Below, one piece after another: positions 9,031-17,649 of a stretch of DNA of 64,000 nt. The notes under the pieces are model-generated. The model had not been told where the DNA came from and ran no database searches. It saw only the letters and a program-made list of their open reading frames with translations. Each line of letters starts with the position of its first letter. Within the stretch, counting starts at the first letter, position 1. The DNA is from Paraburkholderia sp. C35 (GTDB lineage Bacteria; Pseudomonadota; Gammaproteobacteria; Burkholderiales; Burkholderiaceae): positions 62,001 to 126,000 of the forward strand of contig NZ_QBUY01000001.1 in NCBI RefSeq assembly GCF_003121405.1. Direction: 5' to 3'. A program made the position numbers and the translations under genes.

Positions 9031-10557
9031 ATGACCGCACCACAACTGAACGAATCGACATCCGCCGTGCTCGACGCGCTGACCTTTGCGAGCGCAAAGG
9101 AACAGGCGCAAGCGCTGGCCGCGAAGCGCGTTTCCGCAGTCGATCTGCTTGAACACACGCTGGCCCGGATTGCGCGTTTGGACGGCAAGCTGAACGCCGT
9201 TGTCGCACGCGACGATGAACAGGCGCGTACGGCAGCCCGTGAAGCCGACGCGGCACTGGCGCGCGGCGAACGACGGCCCTTGCTCGGCGTGCCGATCACC
9301 GTGAAAGAATCGTTCGACGTGGCGGGCCTCGTCACCAGCGGCGGCAACCCTGCATTCGCCGAAAACCGCGCCTCGACCGATTCGCTCGCGGTTGCCGCAC
9401 TGCGTGAAGCCGGCGCGGTGATTGTCGGCAAAACCAACGTGCCGCTCGGTCTGGCCGACCTGCAGAGCTACAACGACGTGTACGGCCTGACACGCAACCC
9501 GTGGGATCTGGAACGCACGCCGGGTGGATCGTCGGGGGGTTCGGCTGCGGCGCTTGCAGCAGGCTATGTCGCGCTGGAACTGGGCTCGGATATCGGCGGA
9601 TCGATCCGCATTCCTGCGCACTTCACGGGCGTCTATGGACACAAGCCCAGCTACGGCCTTGTGTCGCTGCGTGGCGCGGGCGCGCCGCCGGGACGCTTCT
9701 CGGCGCGCGATCTGAGTGTGGCCGGGCCGCTCGCGCGCAGTGCCGACGATCTCGAACTGGCGCTCGACCTGCTGCTCAACCGCGACCCGTTGACGGCCAA
9801 AGCATGGCGAGTCGACTTGCCGCCCGCGCGTCATCGACGGCTGGCGGACTTCCGTGTGCTCGTGATCGACAGATGGCCAGGCACCGCGCCCAGCCTGTCG
9901 GAACGCTTTGTGATCGAGCGCGTGGTCGAGCGTTTGCGCACGCAAGGTGCCGCTGTCAGCCGGGCCGCCGATCTGCCCGACGGCGTGCTGCCCGATCTGG
10001 CGCGCGCGCATCCGTTGTATCGCACGCTGCTGGGTTCATCACTGGCCGAGCCGCCTGCGCAGAGCGAATCGGCACGGCAACGGCTCGCCGCCCTCGCGCC
10101 GGACGATCACAGCGCCGATGCCGCATGGCTGCGCGCGCCCACGCTCAGTCATCGCGACTGGCTCAAAGCCGATGAAGCGCGGCATGCATTGCGACATCAA
10201 TGGGAACGGCTCTTCGAATCCTTCGACGTGGTCGTGACGCCTGTCGCGCCCACGCCCGCGTTCCGACATAACCGCGCGGAGCCGAAAGACACCCGCACGT
10301 ATCCCGTGGCCTACGAGGACGGTCTGCGTGATGTGCGCTTCCTCGATTTCTTCTACTGGGCAGGTCTGCCCGTGCTGCCTGGATTGCCCGCCACCAGTTT
10401 TCCGCTCGGCCTCGATGACACGGGTTTGCCCGTCAGCGCGCAAGCCGTCGGTCCGTGGCTCGAAGACCGTACACCGATTGCGTTCGCGCGGTTGCTCGAA
10501 GAAGCGTATGGCGGCTTTCTCGTGCCGCCGGGATATGAAGCGGCGGCTGGCCGGTAA
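9031..10557 (+). CDS. Amidase (amidase signature family)
   Basis: A 508-residue amidase signature enzyme. The Lys/cis-Ser/Ser triad can be placed as Lys92 in GVPITVKESF, Ser167 in TPGGSSGGSA and Ser191 in SDIGGSIRIPA; the 75- and 24-residue spacings match fatty acid amide hydrolase. It lacks a signal peptide and should be cytoplasmic. It hydrolyses a carboxamide to acid plus ammonia; the actual substrate cannot be read. It follows the Tat-type binding protein and precedes a DszA-like monooxygenase, so it may trim an imported amide before or after desulfurization. Glutamyl-tRNA amidotransferase subunit A is unlikely because no GatB or GatC is nearby and the flanking genes are catabolic. Confidence 0.9.
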   Translation: MTAPQLNESTSAVLDALTFASAKEQAQALAAKRVSAVDLLEHTLARIARLDGKLNAVVARDDEQARTAAREADAALARGERRPLLGVPITVKESFDVAGLVTSGGNPAFAENRASTDSLAVAALREAGAVIVGKTNVPLGLADLQSYNDVYGLTRNPWDLERTPGGSSGGSAAALAAGYVALELGSDIGGSIRIPAHFTGVYGHKPSYGLVSLRGAGAPPGRFSARDLSVAGPLARSADDLELALDLLLNRDPLTAKAWRVDLPPARHRRLADFRVLVIDRWPGTAPSLSERFVIERVVERLRTQGAAVSRAADLPDGVLPDLARAHPLYRTLLGSSLAEPPAQSESARQRLAALAPDDHSADAAWLRAPTLSHRDWLKADEARHALRHQWERLFESFDVVVTPVAPTPAFRHNRAEPKDTRTYPVAYEDGLRDVRFLDFFYWAGLPVLPGLPATSFPLGLDDTGLPVSAQAVGPWLEDRTPIAFARLLEEAYGGFLVPPGYEAAAGR

Positions 10558-10636
10558 GCAAGCTGTGCCCGTCTCACATGCACTGTCCCATCATGGAAAC
10601 CCTCGACGCCCACGCCACGCTTACGGAACTGCTGTC

Positions 10637-12025
10637 ATGACCCGTCGACATCTGATCTTCAACGCCTTCACGCACGTCACACCCAACCATCACAGCCACG
10701 GTTACTGGCGTCACCCTGAAGGCCGCGGACAGCTCGACTACAAACGGTTCCAGCCGTGGATCGAGCTGGCGAAGACGGTCGAGCGCGGCTGTTTCGACAC
10801 GGTGTTTCTCGCCGATGTAGTCGGCGTCTACGACCGCTTCAGCGCCAACGGCGACACGGCGGTCCGCACGGCGATGCAGTTTCCGAGTCTCGATCCCGCC
10901 AGCCTCGTGTCGGCACTGGCGGCCACCACGGAGCACGTCGGCTTCGCTGTCACGAGTTCGGTGATCCAGGATCATCCGTTCGACTTCGCGCGCCGCATGT
11001 CCACGCTCGATCACATGACCGACGGACGCGTCGCCTGGAACATCGTGACCTCGTATCTCGACAACGCGGCGCGCAACTTCGGTCAGGACGCGCTGGAAGA
11101 ACACGACGAGCGCTATCGCTGGGCCGAGGAGTACGTCGAGGTCGTCTACAAGCTGTGGGAAGCAAGCTGGGAAGACGACGCGCTGGTAGCCGACGCAGAC
11201 AGCGGCGCATTCGCGGAGCCGTCGAAGGTGCGCAAGATCCTGCATCGCGGCGCGCGCTATAGCGTCGAAGGTCCGCATCTGTCCGAGCCGTCGCCGCAGC
11301 GCACGCCGCTGCTGTTTCAGGCGGGCGGCTCGGAAGCCGGCCGCACGTTCGCCGCGCGTCATGCTGAAGCGACCTTCATCGCCGCGCGCACGCCGCAGAG
11401 CGCGGCGAAACACGTCACCGATCTGCGTGCGCGCGCCCGCGCGTTCGGCCGCGCCGACGACGAACTGAAGATCATCGTCTCGCTCGCGCCCGTGATCGGC
11501 GCAACCGAACAGGAAGCGCACGCGCGCCGCCGCGAGCTGAAAGCGTGGCTCAGTCTCGAAGCACTGCAGGCGTTCTACAGCGGCAGCCTTGACGTCGACC
11601 TGTCAAGTATCGATCCGGGCCGCCCGCTGTCGGAACTGCTGCTGAACAATCGCGTGCGCGGCAACGTGCGCGCGTTCATCGAAGCCGCGCCGGATCGTAC
11701 GGTCACGTTCGGCGATCTGCTGAAGGAGACCGTGTCCGGCCGTTTTGCGGGTACGCCCGAACAGATCGCCGATGAAGTCGAGCGCTATGCGCAGGCAGGC
11801 GTTGACGGTTTCAACGTGGTGCCGGTGACGACGCTCGGCTGGTGGAGCGAATTCGTCGATCACGTGGTGCCCGTGCTGCAAAAGCGCGGCCTGATGCAGA
11901 CCGCGTATGCACCGGGCACGCTGCGCGAAAAGGTCTTCGGACGCGGTCCGGCCTTGCCCGATCACCATCCGGCGAGAGTGCTGCGCCATGAAGTGTGGCA
12001 TCGCGAACCGTTGCCGCTGCAATAA
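10637..12025 (+). CDS. DszA/NtaA-type FMNH2-dependent monooxygenase
   Basis: A 462-residue luciferase-like monooxygenase of the NtaA/SnaA/DszA subfamily. Diagnostic blocks are HSHGYWRHPEG near the N-terminus, the flavin-barrel segment RMSTLDHMTDGRVAWNIVTS, EEHDERYRWAEEYVEVVYKLW, and LFQAGGSEAGRTFAARHAE. DszA cleaves the C-S bond of dibenzothiophene sulfone; relatives act on sulfides, EDTA or NTA. ATG 10637 begins MTRRHLIFNAFTHVT, the normal start for the group. It is followed after 54 bases by a DszC-like gene, and the same pairing in reverse order recurs at 49707-52390. An external flavin reductase is required. Confidence 0.87.
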   Translation: MTRRHLIFNAFTHVTPNHHSHGYWRHPEGRGQLDYKRFQPWIELAKTVERGCFDTVFLADVVGVYDRFSANGDTAVRTAMQFPSLDPASLVSALAATTEHVGFAVTSSVIQDHPFDFARRMSTLDHMTDGRVAWNIVTSYLDNAARNFGQDALEEHDERYRWAEEYVEVVYKLWEASWEDDALVADADSGAFAEPSKVRKILHRGARYSVEGPHLSEPSPQRTPLLFQAGGSEAGRTFAARHAEATFIAARTPQSAAKHVTDLRARARAFGRADDELKIIVSLAPVIGATEQEAHARRRELKAWLSLEALQAFYSGSLDVDLSSIDPGRPLSELLLNNRVRGNVRAFIEAAPDRTVTFGDLLKETVSGRFAGTPEQIADEVERYAQAGVDGFNVVPVTTLGWWSEFVDHVVPVLQKRGLMQTAYAPGTLREKVFGRGPALPDHHPARVLRHEVWHREPLPLQ

Positions 12026-12079
12026 GCGCGCTAGACCTCTCTTCCCCATCTACCTTATCTTTAACGGGACTCAACGACC

Positions 12080-13357
12080 ATGACCCAGTCAAACCAACCC
12101 TCATCGCCGGGCGAAGGCGTGGCGAACCAGCCGCTTGCCGCATGGGGCGCGCCGCCCAGCGAACGCTATGAGGAACTGGCGGCTCCGCTGCGCCCCTTGT
12201 TCGCGCGCATTCGTGCGAGCGCCGTCGAGCGCGATCTCGAACATCGTTTGCCGCACGAAGAGATCGCATGGTTGCGCGAGGCGGGGTTCACCCGCTTGCG
12301 TCTGCCCCGCGAACACGGCGGCGCAGGTGCGACGCTGCCGGAACTGTTCGGCTTGCTGATCGAACTGGGTGCGGCCGATACCAACGTCGTCAACGCCGTG
12401 CGCGCGCATCGCGGTTTTGTCGAGGATGTGCTCACCGCGCGCGAACAGGAATGGAGAACGCACTGGCTCGGCGTGCTTGCAGACGGCGCGCTGATGGGGG
12501 CGGGACTGTCCGAGTCGGGCCCGGCCAAGGGCGGCACGTTCGGCACCGAGCTCACGCATACGTCGCAGGGCTTGCGCCTGAATGGCAAGAAGTTCTACAC
12601 CACGGGTTCGCTGTTCGCCGACTGGGTCGCCGTCGCCGCCCAGCATGGCGAGGAGACCGTGTTTCTGCAGGTGCCGCGCAAGACGCCCGGCGTCGATGTG
12701 CTGGACGATTGGGACGGCTTTGGTCAGGCGCTCACCGCGAGCGGCACGGCCGTCTTCGAAGACGTGGCTGTGCGGCCCGAATGGGTCCGGCCGACGGCGG
12801 CGCGTTTTCCATACGCGGTGCCGTTCTATCAGCTGGTGCATCTCGCGTCGCTGGCGGGCATCGGCCGCGCATTGGCCGACGATGTCGCGCGCCGCGTGCA
12901 GCAGCGTGATCGCGTCTACAGTCACGGCAACGCCGCGCGCGTCGCCGACGATCCGCAGATCCTGCAGGTGGTGGGACGCGTGCACGGCGCGGCGTACGCG
13001 GCGGGTGCGACCTCGCTGCACGCCGCGAAGGCATTGCAACGCAGCTACGACGCCCATCTCGATGCGCGGGCCGACGACGCGCAACGCGACAAGGCCAACG
13101 CAGAAGCGCATGTGGAAGTGGACCAGTCGGTATCGGTGATCACGCGGCTCGTGCTCGATGCGAGCACGGAACTGTTCGATGCGCTCGGCGCTTCGGCGAC
13201 GCTGCGCACAGCCGGACTCGACCGTTACTGGCGCAACGCGCGCACGATCTCCTCGCACAATCCGCGCGTGTATCGCGAGCGTCAGGTGGGTGCGTATGCG
13301 GTGAACGGCTCGGTGCCGCCCGCGACGTATCGCGTGGGCAAAGGGCCTGCAGCGTAG
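12080..13357 (+). CDS. DszC-like acyl-CoA-dehydrogenase-fold monooxygenase
   Basis: A 425-residue flavoprotein of the acyl-CoA dehydrogenase fold. The N-terminal helix bundle carries RDLEHRLPHEEIAWLREAGF and LREHGGAGATLPE-like sequence, the middle domain has FYTTGSLFADWVAVAAQHG and DDWDGFGQALTASGT, and the C-terminus has RYWRNARTISSHNPRVYRER. The SSHNP block aligns with the LHDP histidine of SfnB and DszC, but the rest of the tail differs, so this is a second subtype, shared with the gene at 49707. It directly follows a DszA-like gene and probably supplies the oxidised sulfone or sulfoxide. Substrate unknown. Confidence 0.82.
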   Translation: MTQSNQPSSPGEGVANQPLAAWGAPPSERYEELAAPLRPLFARIRASAVERDLEHRLPHEEIAWLREAGFTRLRLPREHGGAGATLPELFGLLIELGAADTNVVNAVRAHRGFVEDVLTAREQEWRTHWLGVLADGALMGAGLSESGPAKGGTFGTELTHTSQGLRLNGKKFYTTGSLFADWVAVAAQHGEETVFLQVPRKTPGVDVLDDWDGFGQALTASGTAVFEDVAVRPEWVRPTAARFPYAVPFYQLVHLASLAGIGRALADDVARRVQQRDRVYSHGNAARVADDPQILQVVGRVHGAAYAAGATSLHAAKALQRSYDAHLDARADDAQRDKANAEAHVEVDQSVSVITRLVLDASTELFDALGASATLRTAGLDRYWRNARTISSHNPRVYRERQVGAYAVNGSVPPATYRVGKGPAA

Positions 13358-13417
13358 TGATGGCGCGGCGCGCTTTGGTCGGCGTGCCGCGTGCAAGCAT
13401 CAGACAATCGCGACACG

Positions 13418-13446
13418 GCATAAGGTTATGCGAAGCGATTGGTTAG
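13418..13446 (+). promoter_or_regulatory. Composite operator-like motif (GCATAAGGTT, 11 bases, TTGGTTAG)
   Basis: This 29-base element has two boxes, GCATAAGGTT and TTGGTTAG, separated by 11 bases. The identical boxes at identical spacing occur on the other strand at 37208-37236. The first box with its next four bases forms the perfect inverted repeat GCATAA-GG-TTATGC. It lies 68 bases upstream of the MetQ-like gene at 13514. The layout fits a LysR-type activator such as CysB or SsuR, but that assignment is inference. Confidence 0.6.
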
Positions 13447-13513
13447 CGGACACACGACACGTCCATAGAATGAGCGCATTCGACTATCACGCCCTGACGG
13501 GTATCCGCTCATC

Positions 13514-14332
13514 GTGCAAGTGCTCTCATTTCCGTTTCTGCGCGCCCTCGTGTGGGCATTGTTTGCCACCGTTGCCAGCATCTCCGCGCACGCTCAGGAA
13601 CAGGTGCTGCGAATCGGCGTGACGAGCGGACCGCATGAGGAAATTTTCGAGGCCGTCAAGAAGGTTGCCGAGCGTGACTATGGTTTGCATATCCGCATCG
13701 TGTCGTTCAACGACTATATCCAGCCTGACGCGGCGCTCGCTGCCGGCGATCTCGACGCGAACAGCTACCAGCACCGGCCGTTTCTCGCGTCGCAGATTCG
13801 CGCGCGCGGCTACAAGCTGGTGGGCATCGGCCGCACATGGATCGGGCCGATTGGTCTCTATTCGAAACGCTACCGGAAGTTCGCGGATCTGCCGGATGGC
13901 GCGAGCATCGGCATTCCGAACGATCCCGCCAACGAAAGCCGCGTTCTGCTGCTGCTCCAGAAAGCAGGCAGCATCAAACTGCGGCAAGGCATCGACCCTG
14001 TGACGGGCATCAACGCGACACCGATCGACATCGTCGACAACCCGAAACATTTCCGTTTCAAGGAAGTCGACGCCGCACAACTGCCACGCACGCTCGACGA
14101 TTTCGACGCCACCACTGTGAACGCCGACTATGCAATCAAGGCGGGCCTCAATCCCGCCAAAGACACGATCCTCGTCGAGAACGGCTCGAGCGTCTATGCC
14201 TGCCTGATCGCCGTGCGGGAACAGGACGCCGGCAAGCCATGGGTGCAGCAACTGGTGTCGGCGTATCAGTCGCCTGAAGTGAAGCAGTTCATCCTGTCGC
14301 GCTATCAAGGTGCGATCATTCCGGCCTTCTGA
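13514..14332 (+). CDS. MetQ/NlpA-type binding protein (methionine-like ligand)
   Basis: A 272-residue member of the NlpA/MetQ family. GTG 13514 is the first usable start after an in-frame stop at 13466; it gives a signal peptide with core FLRALVWALFATVASISAHAQ. There is no lipobox cysteine, unlike E. coli MetQ, so the protein should be freely periplasmic. Family motifs include LRIGVTSGPHEEIFE, DLDANSYQHRPFL and the YSKRYRKFADLPDGASIGIPNDPAN loop. No MetN or MetI is adjacent; the gene stands alone between a DszC-like and a DszA-like gene. The ligand may be methionine, its sulfoxide or sulfone, or another sulfur compound. Confidence 0.85.
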   Translation: MQVLSFPFLRALVWALFATVASISAHAQEQVLRIGVTSGPHEEIFEAVKKVAERDYGLHIRIVSFNDYIQPDAALAAGDLDANSYQHRPFLASQIRARGYKLVGIGRTWIGPIGLYSKRYRKFADLPDGASIGIPNDPANESRVLLLLQKAGSIKLRQGIDPVTGINATPIDIVDNPKHFRFKEVDAAQLPRTLDDFDATTVNADYAIKAGLNPAKDTILVENGSSVYACLIAVREQDAGKPWVQQLVSAYQSPEVKQFILSRYQGAIIPAF

Positions 14333-14408
14333 GCGCCTGCTGGCATCGGCCTGACATCGGTGCAGCGGCAAGCACGCACCATCAACGGGCAGCGGCGTAC
14401 CTGAAATG

Positions 14409-14430
14409 CAAATGCGCATTTGATGGTTAG
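14409..14430 (+). promoter_or_regulatory. Palindrome plus half-motif upstream of DszA-like gene
   Basis: A perfect 14-base palindrome, CAAATGCGCATTTG at 14409-14422, overlaps TTTGATGGTTAG, which resembles the TTGGTTAG half of the motif at 13439. It lies about 110 bases before ATG 14543 in the 210-base gap after the MetQ-like gene. This is a plausible operator; it matches only one half of the composite element. Confidence 0.4.
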
Positions 14431-14542
14431 CCGCCGGCTGCATCTGTGGGACGCTATGCGTTTCAACATCTGAACGCATGATGCGAGCGCCGCCGCCCGG
14501 CCACGCTCGTGCAACGGGCCAAGGTCTGCCGCATACCCTCCC

Positions 14543-15952
14543 ATGAGCAAGAAGCAAATCATTCTGAACGCGTTCAACATGAACTGCGTCGGCCATATCA
14601 ATCATGGCCTGTGGACACATCCGCGCGACCGTTCCACCGATTACCGCAAGCTCTCGTACTGGACCGATCTCGCAAAGCTGCTCGAACGCGGCCTGTTCGA
14701 TGGCCTGTTCATTGCCGATATCGTCGGTGTCTACGACATCTATCAGCAATCGGCCGACGTCACGCTGAAGGAATCGGTGCAGTTGCCCGTCAACGATCCG
14801 ATGATGCTGGTCTCCGCAATGGCAGCCGCGACGCAGCACCTTGGCTTCGGCATCACGGTGAATCTCACGTATGAGGCGCCCTATCTACTCGCGCGGCGCT
14901 TCTCCACGCTCGATCATCTGACCGACGGCCGGATCGGCTGGAACATCGTGACGGGCTATCTCGACAGCGCCGCACGCGCGATGGGCCACACCGAAATGAT
15001 CGCGCACGACGAGCGCTACGATCGCGCCGACGAGTATCTCGACGTGCTGTACAAGCTCTGGGAAGGAAGCTGGCAGGACGACGCCGTGCTGCGCGACCGC
15101 GAAAAGCGTGTGTTCGCCGATCCCGCGAAAGTCCGCAAGCTGCATCACCACGGCCGCTATTACGACGTCGAGGGCTATCACCTGAGCGAACCCTCGCCGC
15201 AACGCACGCCGGTGCTCTTTCAGGCTGGCTCGTCGGGGCGCGGTCAGGCGTTCGCCGTGCGTCACGCCGAATGCGTGTTCGTATCGAGCCAGAGCAAGGC
15301 CGGCACGCGCAAACTGGTCGACGCGCTGCGCGCGCAAGCCGCCGAAGCCGGACGCGACCCACGCGACCTGAAGATCATCATGGGCATCACCGTGGTGGTC
15401 GGGCGCACCCAGAAAGAAGCCGAAGAGAAATTCGCCGAATACGCGCGCTACGCGAGCCCCGAGGCGGGCCTCGCCCACTTCTCGGCCGGCAGCGGCATCG
15501 ACTATTCGAGCTACGCGCCCGATGACGAGCTTGCGCCGCCCGGCGGTCACAAAGGGCGCGGCATCGAATCGTCGGTGCAGCGCGTGACGGATGGCAAGCG
15601 CGGCGTCACCGTGCGCCATCTGCTCGAACAGATGCAACTGGGCGGCCGCTATACGACCATCGTGGGCGATCCCGAGCAGGTGGCCGACGCCCTGCAGGCG
15701 TGGGTGGACGAAGCCGACATCGACGGCTTCAATCTCACGCGCACGGTCACACCGGAAAGCTACGAAGATTTCATCGATCTCGTCATTCCCGAGTTGCAAT
15801 CGCGTGGCATCTACAAGACCGCGTATGCACAGGGCACCCTGCGCGACAAGCTGTTCGGCAACGGCGCGCGGCTCGGGTCGCGGCATACGGGCGCGAGCTT
15901 TCGCAATCTGCCGGACCTCACGGCGGACGTCACGGACAAGCAGGCGACATGA
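14543..15952 (+). CDS. DszA/NtaA-type FMNH2-dependent monooxygenase
   Basis: A 469-residue luciferase-like enzyme. Conserved blocks are FNMNCVGHINHGLWTHPRDR, FDGLFIADIVGVYDIYQ, RRFSTLDHLTDGRIGWNIVT, IAHDERYDRADEYLDVLYKL, PSPQRTPVLFQAGSSGRGQA and the C-terminal YAQGTLRDKLFG. The DszA counterparts ([20 protein letters not shown]-like, QAGLSPRGRRFA, YQGNTLRDHL) are close. It is most like the enzyme at 50954. Its stop overlaps the ATG of the fused ABC ATPase by 4 bases, so it is translationally coupled to the Dpp-type importer. That suggests the importer brings in the substrate of this enzyme. Confidence 0.88.
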   Translation: MSKKQIILNAFNMNCVGHINHGLWTHPRDRSTDYRKLSYWTDLAKLLERGLFDGLFIADIVGVYDIYQQSADVTLKESVQLPVNDPMMLVSAMAAATQHLGFGITVNLTYEAPYLLARRFSTLDHLTDGRIGWNIVTGYLDSAARAMGHTEMIAHDERYDRADEYLDVLYKLWEGSWQDDAVLRDREKRVFADPAKVRKLHHHGRYYDVEGYHLSEPSPQRTPVLFQAGSSGRGQAFAVRHAECVFVSSQSKAGTRKLVDALRAQAAEAGRDPRDLKIIMGITVVVGRTQKEAEEKFAEYARYASPEAGLAHFSAGSGIDYSSYAPDDELAPPGGHKGRGIESSVQRVTDGKRGVTVRHLLEQMQLGGRYTTIVGDPEQVADALQAWVDEADIDGFNLTRTVTPESYEDFIDLVIPELQSRGIYKTAYAQGTLRDKLFGNGARLGSRHTGASFRNLPDLTADVTDKQAT

Positions 15953-17649
15953 GCGCCGCGCCGCCTCTTCTGCAGATCGACCAGTTGAGCGTCTCGTTCG
16001 GCGCGCAAGCCGCCGTCCGACCGTTCGATCTGACGATCGCGCGCGGCGAGATCGTCGCGCTGGTCGGCGAATCGGGCAGCGGCAAGTCCACCGTCGCCCT
16101 CGCGACGATGGGTCTGCTGCCCCGTCAGGCACAGGTTCAAGGCGCACTGCGCTTCGAAGGCAAACCGCTCTTCGGGCAGAGTGAGCGCGAATGGAGCGCG
16201 GTGCGCGGCAATCGCATCAGCATGATCTTTCAGGAACCGATGACTTCGCTGAACCCGCTGCAGCCGATCGGCAAGCAGGTGGCGGAAGCCTTGACGCTGC
16301 ATCGGCCGATGTCGGCGCAGGCCGCACGCAAGGAAGCACTCGGGCTGCTCGACCTGGTGCGCCTGCCCGACCCGCAGCGGCGCTTCGGACAGTATCCGCA
16401 TCAACTGTCGGGCGGACAGCGGCAGCGCGTGATGATCGCAATTGCCGTCGCCTGCCGTCCAGGCCTGCTGATCGCCGACGAGCCGACCACTGCGCTCGAC
16501 GTGACGATACAGGCACAGATTCTCGAACTGATCGACCGCTTGCGCCGTGAACTCTCGATGGCCGTGCTGCTCATCACGCACGATCTCGGCGTGGTCGGGC
16601 GCTGGGCGGATCGCGTGGTGGTGATGAAGGACGGCGCGAAGGTCGAAGAGGCAGCGAGCAAGACGCTGTTCGCGCAGCCCTCGCAACCGTATACGCGCGC
16701 GCTGCTCGGCGCTTCGCTGCATTTCGGCGCAGGTCTGCATTATCGCGACGCGCGGCTCACGGATGCGCCCGTTGCAGCGCCTCGACGTGTGGACAGCAAG
16801 CCTGCCCGCACCTTGCTGGAGGCGCGCGATATCCACGTCGATTATCACGGCGTGCGTGCCGTCGATGGCGTCAGCTTCGACATTCAGGCCGGCGAAACCG
16901 TGGGTCTGGTGGGCGAATCGGGCTGCGGAAAGTCTTCGCTGTCGCGCGCGCTGACACGGCTGGTCGAGCCTTCGGGCGGCAGTATCGTATTCGACGGCGA
17001 GGACATCACGCATCGCGCGCGCCGCGCGTTGCGGCCGTACCGGCGGCGCGTGCAGATGATCTTCCAGGACCCGTATGGCTCGCTGAATCCTCGCCACACC
17101 GTCGAGCGCACGCTCGGCTATGCGCTGGCCATTCACGGCGTGGCCAGCCGGCGCGAACGCGATGCGAAGATCCGCCGCATCGTCGATGCAGTCGGTTTGC
17201 CCGCATCGGCGCTGAAGCGCTATCCGCACGAGTTTTCCGGGGGACAGCGGCAGCGCATCGGCATTGCGCGCGCGCTGGTGCTGGAGCCGCAACTCGTCAT
17301 CTGCGACGAGCCCGTTTCCGCGCTCGATGTCTCCATCCAGGCGCAGGTGCTCGACCTGCTGGTCGATCTCAAACACGAACTCGGACTCGCGCTGCTGTTC
17401 ATCTCGCATGACCTCTCGGTGGTCCGCTACATCGCCGATCGCGTCCTCGTGATGCAGGCGGGGCTCATCGTCGAACGCGGCGATCAGGCTTCCATCTGGA
17501 CTTCACCCCAACACGCTTACACGCGCACACTGATCGACGCCGTGCCGTCATCGCAGGCTTCATTTACAACCGATACAAGGAAAATTGATCGTGACTTTCA
17601 AGAGCAAGCGGCAGCCCCCTTCCACTTCGACGCTCCTGTTCCGCGATGA
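15949..17649 (+). CDS. Fused double ATPase of a Dpp/Opp-type ABC importer (DppD-DppF)
   Basis: A 566-residue protein holding two complete nucleotide-binding domains, normally separate proteins. Domain 1 has Walker [10 protein letters not shown], signature [12 protein letters not shown] and Walker [14 protein letters not shown]. Domain 2, from about residue 285, has [24 protein letters not shown] and [13 protein letters not shown]. Fused forms are known in the GsiA and YejF families. Start ATG 15949 overlaps the upstream stop (ATGA). The 3' end overlaps the next gene by about 59 bases. With the binding protein at 17591 and permeases at 19312 and 20301 it completes a five-component importer. 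Confidence 0.92.
   Translation: MSAAPPLLQIDQLSVSFGAQAAVRPFDLTIARGEIVALVGESGSGKSTVALATMGLLPRQAQVQGALRFEGKPLFGQSEREWSAVRGNRISMIFQEPMTSLNPLQPIGKQVAEALTLHRPMSAQAARKEALGLLDLVRLPDPQRRFGQYPHQLSGGQRQRVMIAIAVACRPGLLIADEPTTALDVTIQAQILELIDRLRRELSMAVLLITHDLGVVGRWADRVVVMKDGAKVEEAASKTLFAQPSQPYTRALLGASLHFGAGLHYRDARLTDAPVAAPRRVDSKPARTLLEARDIHVDYHGVRAVDGVSFDIQAGETVGLVGESGCGKSSLSRALTRLVEPSGGSIVFDGEDITHRARRALRPYRRRVQMIFQDPYGSLNPRHTVERTLGYALAIHGVASRRERDAKIRRIVDAVGLPASALKRYPHEFSGGQRQRIGIARALVLEPQLVICDEPVSALDVSIQAQVLDLLVDLKHELGLALLFISHDLSVVRYIADRVLVMQAGLIVERGDQASIWTSPQHAYTRTLIDAVPSSQASFTTDTRKIDRDFQEQAAAPFHFDAPVPR

Noticed and set aside
7470..9437. 655-codon open frame on the minus strand
   Set aside because: It lies opposite a receptor and the amidase, has no family features and has the composition of an antisense frame.
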